Below, one piece after another: positions 1-9,637 of a stretch of 64,000 nt of DNA (its first letter is position 1; the number at the start of each line of letters is the position of its first letter). Source of the stretch: Pegoplata infirma (lineage: Eukaryota; Arthropoda; Insecta; Diptera; Anthomyiidae); NCBI GenBank assembly GCA_963921195.1, contig CAWUER010000514.1:2108001-2172000 (forward strand), given 5' to 3'. The notes beneath the pieces were generated by a model. The model did no database searches. It was not told where the DNA came from and worked only from the letters and a program-made list of their open reading frames with translations. A program made the position numbers and the translations under genes.

Positions 1-1045
1 GTAGAAAAAGTCTCAGATTCTGAGACATTTTTCCTGTAGAAAAAGTCTCAGATTCTGAGACATTTTTCCTATAGAAAAAGTCTTAGATTCTGAGACAATT
101 TTCCTATAGAAAAAGTCTCAGATTCTGAGACATTTTTCCTATAGAAAAAGTCTCAGATTCTGAGACATTTTTCCTATAGAAAAAGCCTCTGATTCTGAGA
201 CATTTTTCCTACAGAAAAAGTCTGGGATTCTGAGTCATATTTCCTATAGAAAAAGTCTCAGATTTTAAGGTATTTTTCCTATAGAAAAAGTCTCAGATTC
301 TGAGACATTTTTCCGGTAGAAAAAGTCTCAGATCCTGAGACATTTTTCCTATAGAAAAAGTCTCAGATTCTAAGACATTTTTCCTATAGAAAAAGTCTCA
401 GATTCTGACACATTTTTTCCTACAGAAAAAGTCTCAGATTCTGAGATATTTTTCCTATTGAAAAAGTATATGATTCTGAGACATTTTTCCTATAGAAAAA
501 TCTCAGATTCTAAGACATTTTTCGTATAGAAAGTCGCAGATTCTGAGACATTTTTCCTATAGAAAAAGTTCCGGATTTCAGCACATTTTTCCTATAGAAA
601 AAGTCTCAGATTCTTAGACATTTTTGCTATAGAAAATTTCTCCGATTCTGACACATTTTTCCTACGGAAAAAGTCTCAGATTCTGAGACATTTTTCCTAT
701 AGAAAAAGATTCAGATTCTGAGACAATTTTCATTTAAAAAAGTCTCAGATGCTAACACGTTTTTTTATAGAATATGTGTCAGATGTTGAAACCTATTTTC
801 TAAAAAAAACTCTCAGATTCCGTGACATTTTTCCAACAGAAAAAGTCTCAGATTCTGAAATATTTTTCTATATAAAAAGTGACAGATTTTGCGACAGTTT
901 TTCGATAGCAAAATTCTCAGATTCTTAAAGATTTTTCCTATGGAAAAAATTTTAGATTCTGTGAGATTTTTCCTATAGAAAAAGTCTTGGATTCGGAGAA
1001 ATTTTTCTAACAGAAAAAGTCTCAGATTCTAAAAATTTTTTAGTA
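1..1045. repeat. 35-bp tandem minisatellite with palindromic core
   Basis: About 30 head-to-tail copies of a 35-bp unit containing TCTCAGATTCTGAGA, a 7-bp inverted repeat around one base, followed by CATTTTTCC and TATAGAAAAAG. Units are near identical at the left and degrade to the right, where several carry substitutions and small indels, so this is the decaying edge of a longer array that continues off the left side of the window. There are no unique spacers, so it is not CRISPR. No coding potential is seen. Confidence 0.95.
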
Positions 1046-1845
1046 GCACATTGTTTTGCTTGTTTTTAATATTTATAGAAAAATCGTAAATTAATGTATT
1101 GAATTATTTCCTCAAATGGAAACGGGAAATCTTTCCTGTTGTTTATCATGTCCCAGATATCGTTATTTATTTTAAGCAATCTAAAAGAAATAAATTTCAT
1201 TAAGATATTGATTTCTAATGTGTATTTTTTAAACAATGAATTTTTACCTTTTTGAAATTATAACGTTTTATAGTTATTGTATTGTAATAAATTCATACTA
1301 CAATGTACATTTTGTTTTCTTTCTTGACTTTTTAACATAAAAATTGATTTTTTAATAAATAATTATTTTTGTATGGAATTTTGTTTATAATTATTTTTGA
1401 AAATATGACTTTTATTGTCAAGTTCGGAAGTGGTGACTAAAAAATTATGACGTGTCTGAGGTAAAATACAAAAAAAATTGACATTTCGATGTAACACCCG
1501 GAACAGTATGCTATAAAAATTTTCTTAACTGACAAATTTTATAATGGGTGTTATATAGGTAACCAAATTGTAGATTTTTCATTTCGTTATTTTTGTGCAA
1601 ATAATGCATAGATTTGAGTTTTAAAGAACATTGCACGATATTTTGTAAAAAAAAAAAATTGTATGTAATGGTTATATGTTGTGTAGTTTTTCTAATTAAA
1701 GTAAATTTGTTAATTAAGCTCCAAATTTATTATTGCATCCTGTATCGAATTTTACCAACACAAGTAAAACAAAATGCGATAGTATTAGTGACAGAATGAT
1801 TCAAGTAAACCTAAAAAAAGAGTTTCGCTACTGTATATACTGTGC
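1046..1845. other. AT-rich intergenic stretch
   Basis: Low-complexity AT-rich DNA. A short open frame at 1614-1799 has no recognisable motif. Nothing else can be supported here. Confidence 0.6.
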
Positions 1846-1853
1846 CATTGGAC

Positions 1854-2256
1854 CAGTGACGGTCCGTGAAGTTGTCACTGGGTGTTCTCTACTTATTTAA
1901 AATATAAAATTTATGTATATAAAATATGTTTTTCTGGACGTAACACGTTCCCGTGATAGACAAAGCCTCAGTTTTAATTTTTTTTATTGACATGCATCCA
2001 AAATTAATTTTTGTACTCCATTTATTTGCGAAATAATGCGAAATAATGCGAAATAATGTCGATGTGGTGAGGCAACAAAATTACAATAAAATAGAATTTA
2101 GGCTGCATCTCATTAAAAAATGTACAAAACTAGTAACATCCCATCTTTACCTATCTCGGGAATGCGTTAGGTCCATGAAAATATGAATTTTATACTTAAA
2201 TTTTCTGTTTTTATAAATTAGAGAACACCCATTGACAACTTCACGGACCGTCACTG
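1854..2256. mobile_element. hAT-like MITE (403 bp) in Gypsy integrase
   Basis: Terminal inverted repeats of about 37 bp begin CAGTGACGGTCCGTGAAG and are near perfect at both ends. The 8-bp direct repeat CATTGGAC flanks the element at 1846-1853 and 2257-2264. An 8-bp TSD with a CAGTG terminus is typical of the hAT superfamily. The element carries no transposase and so is non-autonomous. It contains a short run of GAAATAATGC repeats near 2030-2065. It sits inside the Gypsy integrase reading frame. Confidence 0.9.
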
Positions 2257-2257
2257 C

Positions 2258-3046
2258 ATTGGACCATTACCTAAATCGGAAAATGGCAATGTGTATGCTG
2301 TCACAATTATTTGTGACCTGACGAAGTATTTAATCTCTATACCTGTCATTGACAAAAGTGCGAAGGTAATTGCAAAAGCAATATTTGACCACTGTATACT
2401 CATATACGGACCCATGCGGAAAATAGTTACTGATATGGGCAAGGAGTATAAAAATCAAATTTTTGAAGAAGTATGTAAACTACGGAAGATAGAAAATATT
2501 ACTTCAACAGCTTATCATCAAACTCTTGGAACTGTGGAAAAGAGCCACAGAACATTTAATGAATACATTCGTTCATACATATCAGTCGATAAAACTGATT
2601 GGGACGAATTGTTGAAATATTTTACATTTTGTTACAAAACAACTCCATCATTGGTGCATGATTATTGCCCATACGAGTTAGTGTTTGGTAAAATACATAA
2701 TCTATACGACTTTCTTTCTAATGTGGAAATAGATCCAATATATAACTTGGACGCATACGATAAGGAAATCAAATTTAGATTACAGGTAGCCCACAAGAGA
2801 GCTAAAGAACTCATCGAGAGTGGCAAAATGAAAATGAAAAAACTATACGATAGGAATAAGAATAGCATAGGGATAAACATTAATGATCTAGTATATTTAA
2901 AAAATGTAGGACATAAATTAGATAGTCTGTATAAGGGCCCATATAAGGTAATAAATTTAGATGATAAAAATAACTGTACTATAAAGGACGCTAACGACAA
3001 GACAATGACGGTACATCTAGACAGAGTAAGACGAAAAGATTATTAA
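2258..3046 (+). pseudogene. Gypsy-type LTR retrotransposon integrase, 5'-truncated
   Basis: The open frame encodes the retroviral-type integrase core that inserts element cDNA into the genome. It opens with IGPLPKS just after the MITE. The catalytic D, D and E appear in IICDLTKYL, IVTDMGKEY and LGTVEKSHRTFNEY. The C-terminal part has KMKKLYDRN and LVYLKNVGHKLDSLYKGPYKV, matching the tail of Ty3/Gypsy integrases. The frame is open to a stop at 3046. No protease, RT or RNase H lies upstream, so this is the 3' end of a truncated element. The MITE at 1854-2256 interrupts it, and sequence left of the MITE is not clearly integrase. Confidence 0.85.
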
Positions 3047-3162
3047 TTTAAAAATGCTAATAAAATTACAAAATAAAAAAAACATAAAAATTATGATAAA
3101 TAAATTGAACAATTAAGATAGAACATAGAATAAATTTATTAAATATAAATTCATTCTTTTGT

Positions 3163-3470
3163 AAAAGGGAGGTGTATCGTGTATAATGTTCGGTTATTAT
3201 TTACATACTCTACGTACCAACGTTTTTATGTGAATTCTGCCCAGACGACATTTGATACGTCTTTAGACTTTTATACGTCTACATAAATTTCCCACAGTAA
3301 TTGTCCACACAATTACTGCATGGCCAAGTCAGGTAAACTGCTGACTACGAGTATTCACACGGTACGTAGAATACATGTACAATTGTATTAGTGAGTAAGA
3401 TAGTTTAAGTTAGGGTAGATTATAGAATCATTAAATAAATAAAGCTCAGTTTTAAAAAACCGAAGAATGG
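3163..3470 (+). mobile_element. Polypurine tract and 3' LTR of the Gypsy-type element
   Basis: The purine run AAAAGGGAGG (3163-3172) directly precedes TGTATCGTG at 3173, the usual arrangement of polypurine tract then LTR start with TG. AATAAATAAAGC near 3433 looks like the polyadenylation signal. The right LTR boundary cannot be fixed because no 5' LTR is present to compare. 3471-3721 holds no supported gene. Confidence 0.6.
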
Positions 3471-3833
3471 AGTAGCGATGTGCCTCGCAAAAAAGTGGAT
3501 TTTTGATGACTTTCACGTTTTGTCTCTCAATCTTTGTCTATCTAGTACTCCGTTCCTATTGAGGGCACATTCATTAGACCGGTTTCAAACTGTAGGGAAT
3601 TACGACAGCTATCATTTTTCGTATTGGCTTTTGAAAAGTATGAAGCGGCGCAAATTTCCTCATCAAAAAACGACGAAAAATTCAAAATGAAGAAATTTAA
3701 ATTCAAAATGAAGAAATTTTAACTTCAAACCGTTAGGTTAGGTTAGGTTGTAAGTGGCTGCTGACATTTTACGTCAACACACGTAGACTCTGAGGTCCAT
3801 TGTGATACCACGGGATCGTAATAGGTTTCCCTA

Positions 3834-6800
3834 CTAGTCCCTGTCGTTAAACCAGTTTGAGCTTCTTATGAAACTCCTTAGATGTTGAATTTTGACATCC
3901 GACAAATCTGAAAGATCGTACAGCTCCCTAGATCCCAGTGAAGCAAGTCGCTGACCAGAAAGTGCCGGGCAATGGCAAATAAAGTGTTCGATAGTTTCCA
4001 ACTCCTCTTCATCCATGCAACTTCGGCAAAAGTCATTCGACGGCACATTTAACCGCTCTGCGTGCTTCCCTATAAGACAGTGTCCGGTAATTATAGAAAC
4101 CACCGTTGAAATCTCTCCTCTTGGAAGCGATATCAGCTCACTTGTGCGCCCCTGATTAAGAGAAGGCCAAATCAGTCGTGTTGTCTCACACGTCCATCCA
4201 TTTGCCCATCTTTTATTAGTCTCCGTCGCAGAACAAAGCCGTAGGTTTTGCTTGCAAGTTTCTAGAGGCGTACCAACACATTCCAATTCTGTTGGAACCT
4301 GTAAGGTAGTTCCTAGTCTTGCAAGCTCATCGGCTTTGCAATTCCCTGGAATGTCTCTGTGCCCTGGGACCCATATGAGTCGTATGTTAAACTGCTTGGC
4401 CATCTCATTTAAAGACGTGCGGCAGTTAAGGGCAGATCTTGTTTTCAGAAACATTGAATCCAGGGACTTGACCGCGGCTTGACTGTCAGTATAGATGTTG
4501 ACTGCGGTTGTAGACAAGACATTGCAGCTCAACCAGTCAGCCACTTCTTTTATTGCCAGCATCTCTGCCTGGTAAACACTGCAATGATCTGGCAATCTAC
4601 GAGCCAGGCTCAACCCAAGCTCTTCCGAATAGACTCCAAAGCCCACTTGTTCGTGCAGCCTCGATCCATCTGTGTAAAAATTTATGGTAGCTCCACTACC
4701 CGGAGTATCCCCCATCCAAGACTCCCTGGATGGTATCATAGTGGTAAAGTGGCGCTCAAAGAGGCTCAAAGAGGGAGCACAGTCCACATTTTGTGGTATT
4801 GTTATCTTTTTCAAGATTGCGCTATGGCCACAATCACTGCTCCTCCATTGCAGCGTGCTATTAAGTCGAATTGCCGACGCAGCCGCATACTGCCTACCCA
4901 ATATGTCCAAGGGTATCAGGTGAAGGAGGATTTCTAATGCAGCCGTAGGTGTAGTACGAAGAGTACCAGTGATGCACATTGACGCCATTCTCTGTACCTT
5001 CGTGATAAAGACAAAGTTCGCTTTTGTTTCCAAAGCAGGCCACCAGACAATGATTCCATACAGCAAAATTGGACGCACCACTGCTGTATAGATCCAATGA
5101 ACGACTTGAGGGCTAAAACCCCATCGTTTTCCAATGGCCCTTTTACAGGAATACAAAGCAATCGTTGATTTTCTCACCCGTTCCTCAATATTACGCCTGA
5201 AATTCAGCTTCCTATCTAGAAATACTCCAAGATACTTGGCTTCAGCTGAGAAGGTGATTTCAGTACCGTCCAGAGAAATAGGATCAAAATCAGGAATCTT
5301 ATTTTTCCTTGTAAACAAAACAAGCTCTGTTTTACTAGGATTAACTCCTAGGCCACAGTCTCTTGCCCATTTAGACAGATCTTTCAGAGAACCCTGAAGA
5401 ATGTCCCGCAATGTTGGCAGATGCTTCCCCTTTACCGCTATCGCGACATCGTCAGCATATGCGATAACATGACAACCACGTGCTTCTAGAGATAGTAGCA
5501 TTGAATTCAGTGCCAGGTTCCAAAGAAGCGGCGAAAGAACACCTCCTTGTGGTGTGCCCCTATTGACAAATCGAGATATGACGGACGCTCCCAATTCAGA
5601 CGTTATACGTCTATTGGCAAGTAGGTTTTCCACCATTAAAACGATTTCACGCTTTACTCCCAGACCAGACAATGCCAATATTATCGATTCTGGAATGACA
5701 TTATTAAAAGCCCCCTCAATATCAAGAAAGGCCACCATAGTGTACTCCTTTACCGAAAGCGATCTCTCGATGGTACCAACGAGCTCATGAAGAGCTGTTT
5801 CCGTTGATCGTCCCTTGCTGTATGCATGTTGCTTTGTCGAAAGCAACCTCGGGTCAATCACTCTACGCAAATATGAGTCTATCATTCGTTCCATTGTCTT
5901 TAACAAAAAAGAAGACAGACTAATTGGTCTGAAATCCTTCGGAGCTGTGTGGGAACTTTTCCCAGCCTTCGGGATAAATACGACTCTGCTATCCCTCCAT
6001 TTTAAAGGAATATACGACCAGTTGATGCATGCTGTGTATAGATTATACAGCAACGGGGCTATATAGTCCAACACTTGCTGCAACTCAGCCGGGATTATAC
6101 CATCAGGTCCCGGAGATTTATAGGGCCTGAAGCTTTTTATCGCCCAGATTAATGTTGGCATATTTATTATTTCCGAAGCAATTTCAGATGCTTGGGCGTC
6201 AGAACGTTCCAAAACTTGAAACGGCGTCATGGAATTGCCCGGAAAATGCGTGTTTAAAAGGAGATCCAGCGACTCTCCACTGGAGGAAGACCACACCCCA
6301 TTAGGATCTTTCAGGTATCCTAGGGTGCAAGGAGAAGAAGCCAGAACCTTGCGCAGCCTGGATGCCTCAGAAACGTCTTCTATGTTTCCACAGAAGTTTT
6401 TCCAAGAATCACATTTGGCATTTCTGATCATCTTTTTATAACTCTTAAGTTGCAGCCTGTATGCAGACCAGTCCTCGTCCGCTCTTGAAAATTTAGCCTT
6501 ATTAAAGAGCTTTCTGCAGGAATCTCTGCTCGTCTGCAACTCATTTGACCACCAAGGTGGCTTTTTTTTCCCTCTAGGCTTTGCAGAAGGGCAAGACGCA
6601 TCCAGGCACCTATTACAAACATTTGTTATATGGTCAACCAGACAGTCAATTTCCGCAAAACTATGCGGTTCAGATAGGGGTACTTCATCCAAAAGCAAAG
6701 AAAAAGTCTCCCTATATTTCACCCAGTTTGTTCTTCTCAGATTTCTAGAGACTGTCTCAACCGGGGCACGCTCCCTGAGTAAAAACTCAATGTACCGATG

Positions 6801-7427
6801 ATCTGAGAAAGAATGCTCTTCCAAAACTCTCCAGTCATCAATTCTATCAGACAATGTATCTGATACAAGTGTTACGTCAAGAACCTCTTGCCGCGTACTT
6901 GTAACGAAAGTTGGTTCACTATCCTTGTTACAAATATACAGGTTAGTGCTTAACAAAAACTCCAAAAGTGATTCGCCTCTATCATTTGTGTCTGTACTAC
7001 CCCATATCGAATGATGTGCATTAGCATCACAGCACACTAGTAACTGGTGTCCCCTAGATTCAGACTCCCGAATCAGACCGCCAACCTTCTCCGGGGGTAT
7101 TGGCCCCGGATTAGGAAAATACGCAGAGGCGAGCCAAATAGACTTCCCATGAAGCTCTAAGCTAGCCGCTGTAACATCCATATCACTAAAAGTTGATAAA
7201 AAGAATATATTTAAGCCATTTTTCGCCAAGATGCAGGCTCTTGGTGAGCCCTCACCTTTGGCAACCATCAACTTAAACCCAGGGGTCTTCAATCCGCAAA
7301 CCCTGCCACGCCGCACCCAGGGCTCTTGGATAAAAACCAAGTCAACTGCTCCTGTCGTCAGGCGCAGCAATAGTGCAGCTGAGGCTGCCTTACAGTGATG
7401 GAGGTTTATTTGTAGGAACCGCAACAT
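3834..7427 (-). CDS. LINE ORF2: endonuclease, reverse transcriptase, RNase H
   Basis: This is the polyprotein that nicks target DNA and reverse transcribes the element RNA. Order: AP-type endonuclease (LQINLHHC, IQEPWVR, CDANAHHSIWG, FSDHRY), RT (SPGPDGIIPAEL, FRPISLSSFLL, AFLDIEGAFNNV, TPQGGVLSPLLW, catalytic AYADDVAI, KYLGVFLD), then RNase H (FYTDGSRLHE, QAEMLAIKE, IYTDSQAAVKSL, WVPGHRDIPGN). A C-terminal Cys/His motif follows (CRSCMDEEE...HFICHC). I chose the ATG at 7427 rather than the in-frame codon at 7565 because it starts the endonuclease (MLRFLQINL), overlaps ORF1 by 38 nt, and is the position preserved in the second copy. The frame is fully open, about 1197 residues. Confidence 0.93.
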   Translation of the reverse strand: MLRFLQINLHHCKAASAALLLRLTTGAVDLVFIQEPWVRRGRVCGLKTPGFKLMVAKGEGSPRACILAKNGLNIFFLSTFSDMDVTAASLELHGKSIWLASAYFPNPGPIPPEKVGGLIRESESRGHQLLVCCDANAHHSIWGSTDTNDRGESLLEFLLSTNLYICNKDSEPTFVTSTRQEVLDVTLVSDTLSDRIDDWRVLEEHSFSDHRYIEFLLRERAPVETVSRNLRRTNWVKYRETFSLLLDEVPLSEPHSFAEIDCLVDHITNVCNRCLDASCPSAKPRGKKKPPWWSNELQTSRDSCRKLFNKAKFSRADEDWSAYRLQLKSYKKMIRNAKCDSWKNFCGNIEDVSEASRLRKVLASSPCTLGYLKDPNGVWSSSSGESLDLLLNTHFPGNSMTPFQVLERSDAQASEIASEIINMPTLIWAIKSFRPYKSPGPDGIIPAELQQVLDYIAPLLYNLYTACINWSYIPLKWRDSRVVFIPKAGKSSHTAPKDFRPISLSSFLLKTMERMIDSYLRRVIDPRLLSTKQHAYSKGRSTETALHELVGTIERSLSVKEYTMVAFLDIEGAFNNVIPESIILALSGLGVKREIVLMVENLLANRRITSELGASVISRFVNRGTPQGGVLSPLLWNLALNSMLLSLEARGCHVIAYADDVAIAVKGKHLPTLRDILQGSLKDLSKWARDCGLGVNPSKTELVLFTRKNKIPDFDPISLDGTEITFSAEAKYLGVFLDRKLNFRRNIEERVRKSTIALYSCKRAIGKRWGFSPQVVHWIYTAVVRPILLYGIIVWWPALETKANFVFITKVQRMASMCITGTLRTTPTAALEILLHLIPLDILGRQYAAASAIRLNSTLQWRSSDCGHSAILKKITIPQNVDCAPSLSLFERHFTTMIPSRESWMGDTPGSGATINFYTDGSRLHEQVGFGVYSEELGLSLARRLPDHCSVYQAEMLAIKEVADWLSCNVLSTTAVNIYTDSQAAVKSLDSMFLKTRSALNCRTSLNEMAKQFNIRLIWVPGHRDIPGNCKADELARLGTTLQVPTELECVGTPLETCKQNLRLCSATETNKRWANGWTCETTRLIWPSLNQGRTSELISLPRGEISTVVSIITGHCLIGKHAERLNVPSNDFCRSCMDEEELETIEHFICHCPALSGQRLASLGSRELYDLSDLSDVKIQHLRSFIRSSNWFNDRD

Positions 7428-8793
7428 CTTGCTTTTTTTCCACCATCCTTTCCACCACCGTGTTATTGGCTTCATCCTCCGTGTTATCATAGAGGTCGCA
7501 TTCGTCCCCAGATTCGGTTTCGAATAAGCCAGATATGTGTCCCATCTGTTCTGAATCGGAGGCAACAGAACTCTCCGAATTCCTCACTGCATGGGCCTCG
7601 TCCTGAATGTCACCCATAGTGGCATCAGCTTTATCCTCCGTGCCATCACAGAGGTCGCATTCGTTGCCAGATTCGGTTTCGAAAATGCCAGATGCATCTC
7701 CCATCAGCCTAGAATCGGTCAGCTGAATATCAACCTTTTCCAGATTCTCCTCCCCAGCCGACTCTGCCACTGGCTTGTCTGCTTCCAAAATAGGCTTCTG
7801 GTCGCCCTTGTAGACATTGACTCTTATATGAAAAAAGCCAAATCTAATAATGCCGTCAGTCCTGGCTAAAAGCGGAAGCGATTCCTCATTAACCAAGACC
7901 ACTGCTTGACGACGAGCGCCCTCCATCTCACCCAATCTGGCAATTTGCCAATTCTGAGTTGGAAGGTCAGGATTGCAGACTTTTATCATCTTTAGAATCA
8001 CCGCAGTGTCACTTGTAGCCATTGGGATCCATGCATGAGCTCTGGGTTGCGAGGGGATATCATGTTTTTCCACAACGTCCAGTCTGGCTCCAGGCCATAA
8101 CTCTCCCACTTGGCTAATGGCAACCTTAAACACGGCTGCGGATCTTTCGTTTCCAAAAGCAACGAGTTTTACTCGCCCCTGATACCAACCTGCGTTGACA
8201 GTAGTAGGGAGAAAATCAGGCATACTCTCAAGAAGCCTATAGTAGATTTCATTTAGTTTAGTTTCAACTAAACTCCACTTGTCCCTTGGAATACTACAAT
8301 CCCCATTTTGCCTGTTTATCACAGCCCTAACGAAGTTACCTTTCACCACTTCACTAAAAGACTGAGTCCAGACGTTGCCGGTCACCTTAGATCTTTTAGG
8401 TAAAGGTTTCTCGTCGGGCGAGCGCAACCTTTTACCAGACTTCGATGACGAGGCCGAAACAGCGCTCTGTTTGTCAGATGCGCGCATTGCCGAAAGTTTG
8501 TCCTGTTCTTCAATGACTCCTTTCGCCCATGATAGCGACGCCTTCTCACGTTCGGAGAGCTTCGTTCCATCGAGTTGGCTTAGTCTGTTAATTATTTTCA
8601 AACAAAGCCTTCTCTGGTTGTGCCTGACCTTTGATGGCTTAAGTTTCTTTTTCTTTTTACCACCAATATTAGGCTGAGCACCCCTACCAGAATCAAGGCC
8701 GGACTTCAAGGTCGCAACCCTAAGACCAGTGCTAGGACCAGCACCAGTCGGTGAGGCAGAGCCTCGAACTAAATCGGTATCATTTGTGTCCAT
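7390..8793 (-). CDS. LINE ORF1 protein (Gag-like, DUF4780-like)
   Basis: A 467-residue protein presumed to bind element RNA. It has a lysine-rich N-terminal stretch (GGKKKKKLKPSK) and a second basic patch (KPLPKRSKV). Its central region (about residues 140-330) resembles DUF4780 of insect retroelement ORF1s, including WPGARLDVVEKHDIP. The C-terminal tail is acidic. The tail holds a tandem duplication, seen as SGIFETESGNECDL and SGLFETESGDECDL about 56 residues apart. No CCHC zinc knuckle was seen. The start is at 8793, with translation ending inside the first codons of ORF2. Family name is from memory of the domain and not checked by a search. Confidence 0.85.
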   Translation of the reverse strand: MDTNDTDLVRGSASPTGAGPSTGLRVATLKSGLDSGRGAQPNIGGKKKKKLKPSKVRHNQRRLCLKIINRLSQLDGTKLSEREKASLSWAKGVIEEQDKLSAMRASDKQSAVSASSSKSGKRLRSPDEKPLPKRSKVTGNVWTQSFSEVVKGNFVRAVINRQNGDCSIPRDKWSLVETKLNEIYYRLLESMPDFLPTTVNAGWYQGRVKLVAFGNERSAAVFKVAISQVGELWPGARLDVVEKHDIPSQPRAHAWIPMATSDTAVILKMIKVCNPDLPTQNWQIARLGEMEGARRQAVVLVNEESLPLLARTDGIIRFGFFHIRVNVYKGDQKPILEADKPVAESAGEENLEKVDIQLTDSRLMGDASGIFETESGNECDLCDGTEDKADATMGDIQDEAHAVRNSESSVASDSEQMGHISGLFETESGDECDLYDNTEDEANNTVVERMVEKKQDVAVPTNKPPSL

Positions 8794-8944
8794 ATTTTCA
8801 TTTTCCTTGATGTGGTAATGAAAATATCACAAAAATACCTATTACGAACAAACCTATTACGAACAATTTTAGTAATTCAATTTATAGCACGGAGTTAAAA
8901 TAAAACACGTCCACACTCGTCAACAGTTGAACGATTATTCACTT

Positions 8945-9000
8945 CAAACCGTTACCACCAAATAACTTTTTTCAAACCGTTACCACCAAATAACTTTTTT
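8945..9000. repeat. Perfect 28-bp tandem duplication beside LINE
   Basis: Two identical 28-bp units (8945-8972, 8973-9000) beginning CAAACCGTTACCACC. The first overlaps the LINE 5' TSD, so the duplication may predate the insertion or have arisen at its junction. Confidence 0.9.
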
Positions 9001-9305
9001 ATTATTGATGGCACATCAAATTCATAAATACATCTTTTTGAAGAAGTATAGGGACCATATATTTTAAATATTCGAAGAATACGTTGGACGGCGCAAGTAC
9101 AATAGCCAAAGACTACATAATGTTTATGAAATTTCAATCGACTTTTCCACATTTTTGAAGTTTGATTGTCGCTAACTACCGCAAATTAAGATTTATGGCC
9201 TTAAGTGTTTGTAAGCTAATTGCATTAGAAGTCCTTTATGAATTTCTATCAGCAGATAGCCATTTGAATGCACATAAAAAAAGAAGAAACACTTATTTGC
9301 ATATA
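9001..9305. other. Intergenic, no gene recognised
   Basis: Open frames here (8952-9152 minus, 9162-9407 plus) have no motif or conserved pattern I recognise. A possible outer end of the repeat region 9638-10200 lies near 9299. Confidence 0.5.
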
Positions 9306-9312
9306 GCAGGGT

Positions 9313-9609
9313 CACAGACTAATACAGACTCGACAAATATGACAGGTGTCAAAAAAGTATTTTTTAACCATATGGTTAATGTTTCCAAATTATTCGAATT
9401 AGGTTAGAAAGAGAAAACTGATATAACGCGCCATAAGAAAAATGGATGCCAGATCGGTTTTTGTTGTTTCACTCACTCCTAAGTCGTAGAAAGTGTTGCC
9501 ATGTTAGCGTAAAACGGACTAAAACCCGCTGTGTTTTCTCCTAAAATCGCTTAGTTTTTCCCCATTTTTTCTTATAAAACTCCACTGTCGAGTCTGTATT
9601 TAGTCTGTG
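9313..9609. mobile_element. MITE (297 bp), CACAGACTA termini
   Basis: Inverted ends CACAGACTAATACAGACTCG (left) and its near complement at the right, with one base inserted. Flanked by GCAGGGT at 9306-9312 and 9610-9616 (7 bp, possibly a decayed 8). The related truncated copy at 47303-47492, in reverse orientation, shares the interior (thymine-rich stretch and GGCGCG region). Superfamily unassigned. Confidence 0.85.
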
Positions 9610-9637
9610 GCAGGGTATTTTTGCAATATAAGATTGT

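Larger units (their letters stand above)
3736..8940 (-). mobile_element. Full-length LOA/I-group LINE (non-LTR retrotransposon)
   Basis: A 5.2-kb element flanked by a perfect 14-bp TSD, ACTTCAAACCGTTA (3722-3735 and 8941-8954). The two ORFs overlap by 38 nt and both are open. The 3' end is not poly(A) but a short (AACCT)n tail. A second copy in the opposite orientation at 54433-59293 confirms both boundaries. Intact ORFs and a perfect TSD suggest a recent insertion that may be competent. Clade assignment (LOA/I group, because ORF2 carries RNase H) is inference. Confidence 0.93.

Noticed and set aside
1..1045. CRISPR-like repeat array
   Set aside because: Units are head-to-tail without unique spacers, and the context is eukaryotic transposon DNA.
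1614..1799. Small ORF as part of the Gypsy element
   Set aside because: No protease, RT or integrase motif, and the integrase frame is recognisable only from the MITE rightward.
3736..3751. Interstitial telomere
   Set aside because: Only two to three AACCT units, always at the LINE 3' end and immediately followed by the TSD, so it is the element tail.
4479..4937. Plus-strand ORF antisense to LINE ORF2
   Set aside because: It is a shadow frame of the strongly supported minus-strand ORF2, and a matching shadow appears in copy 2.
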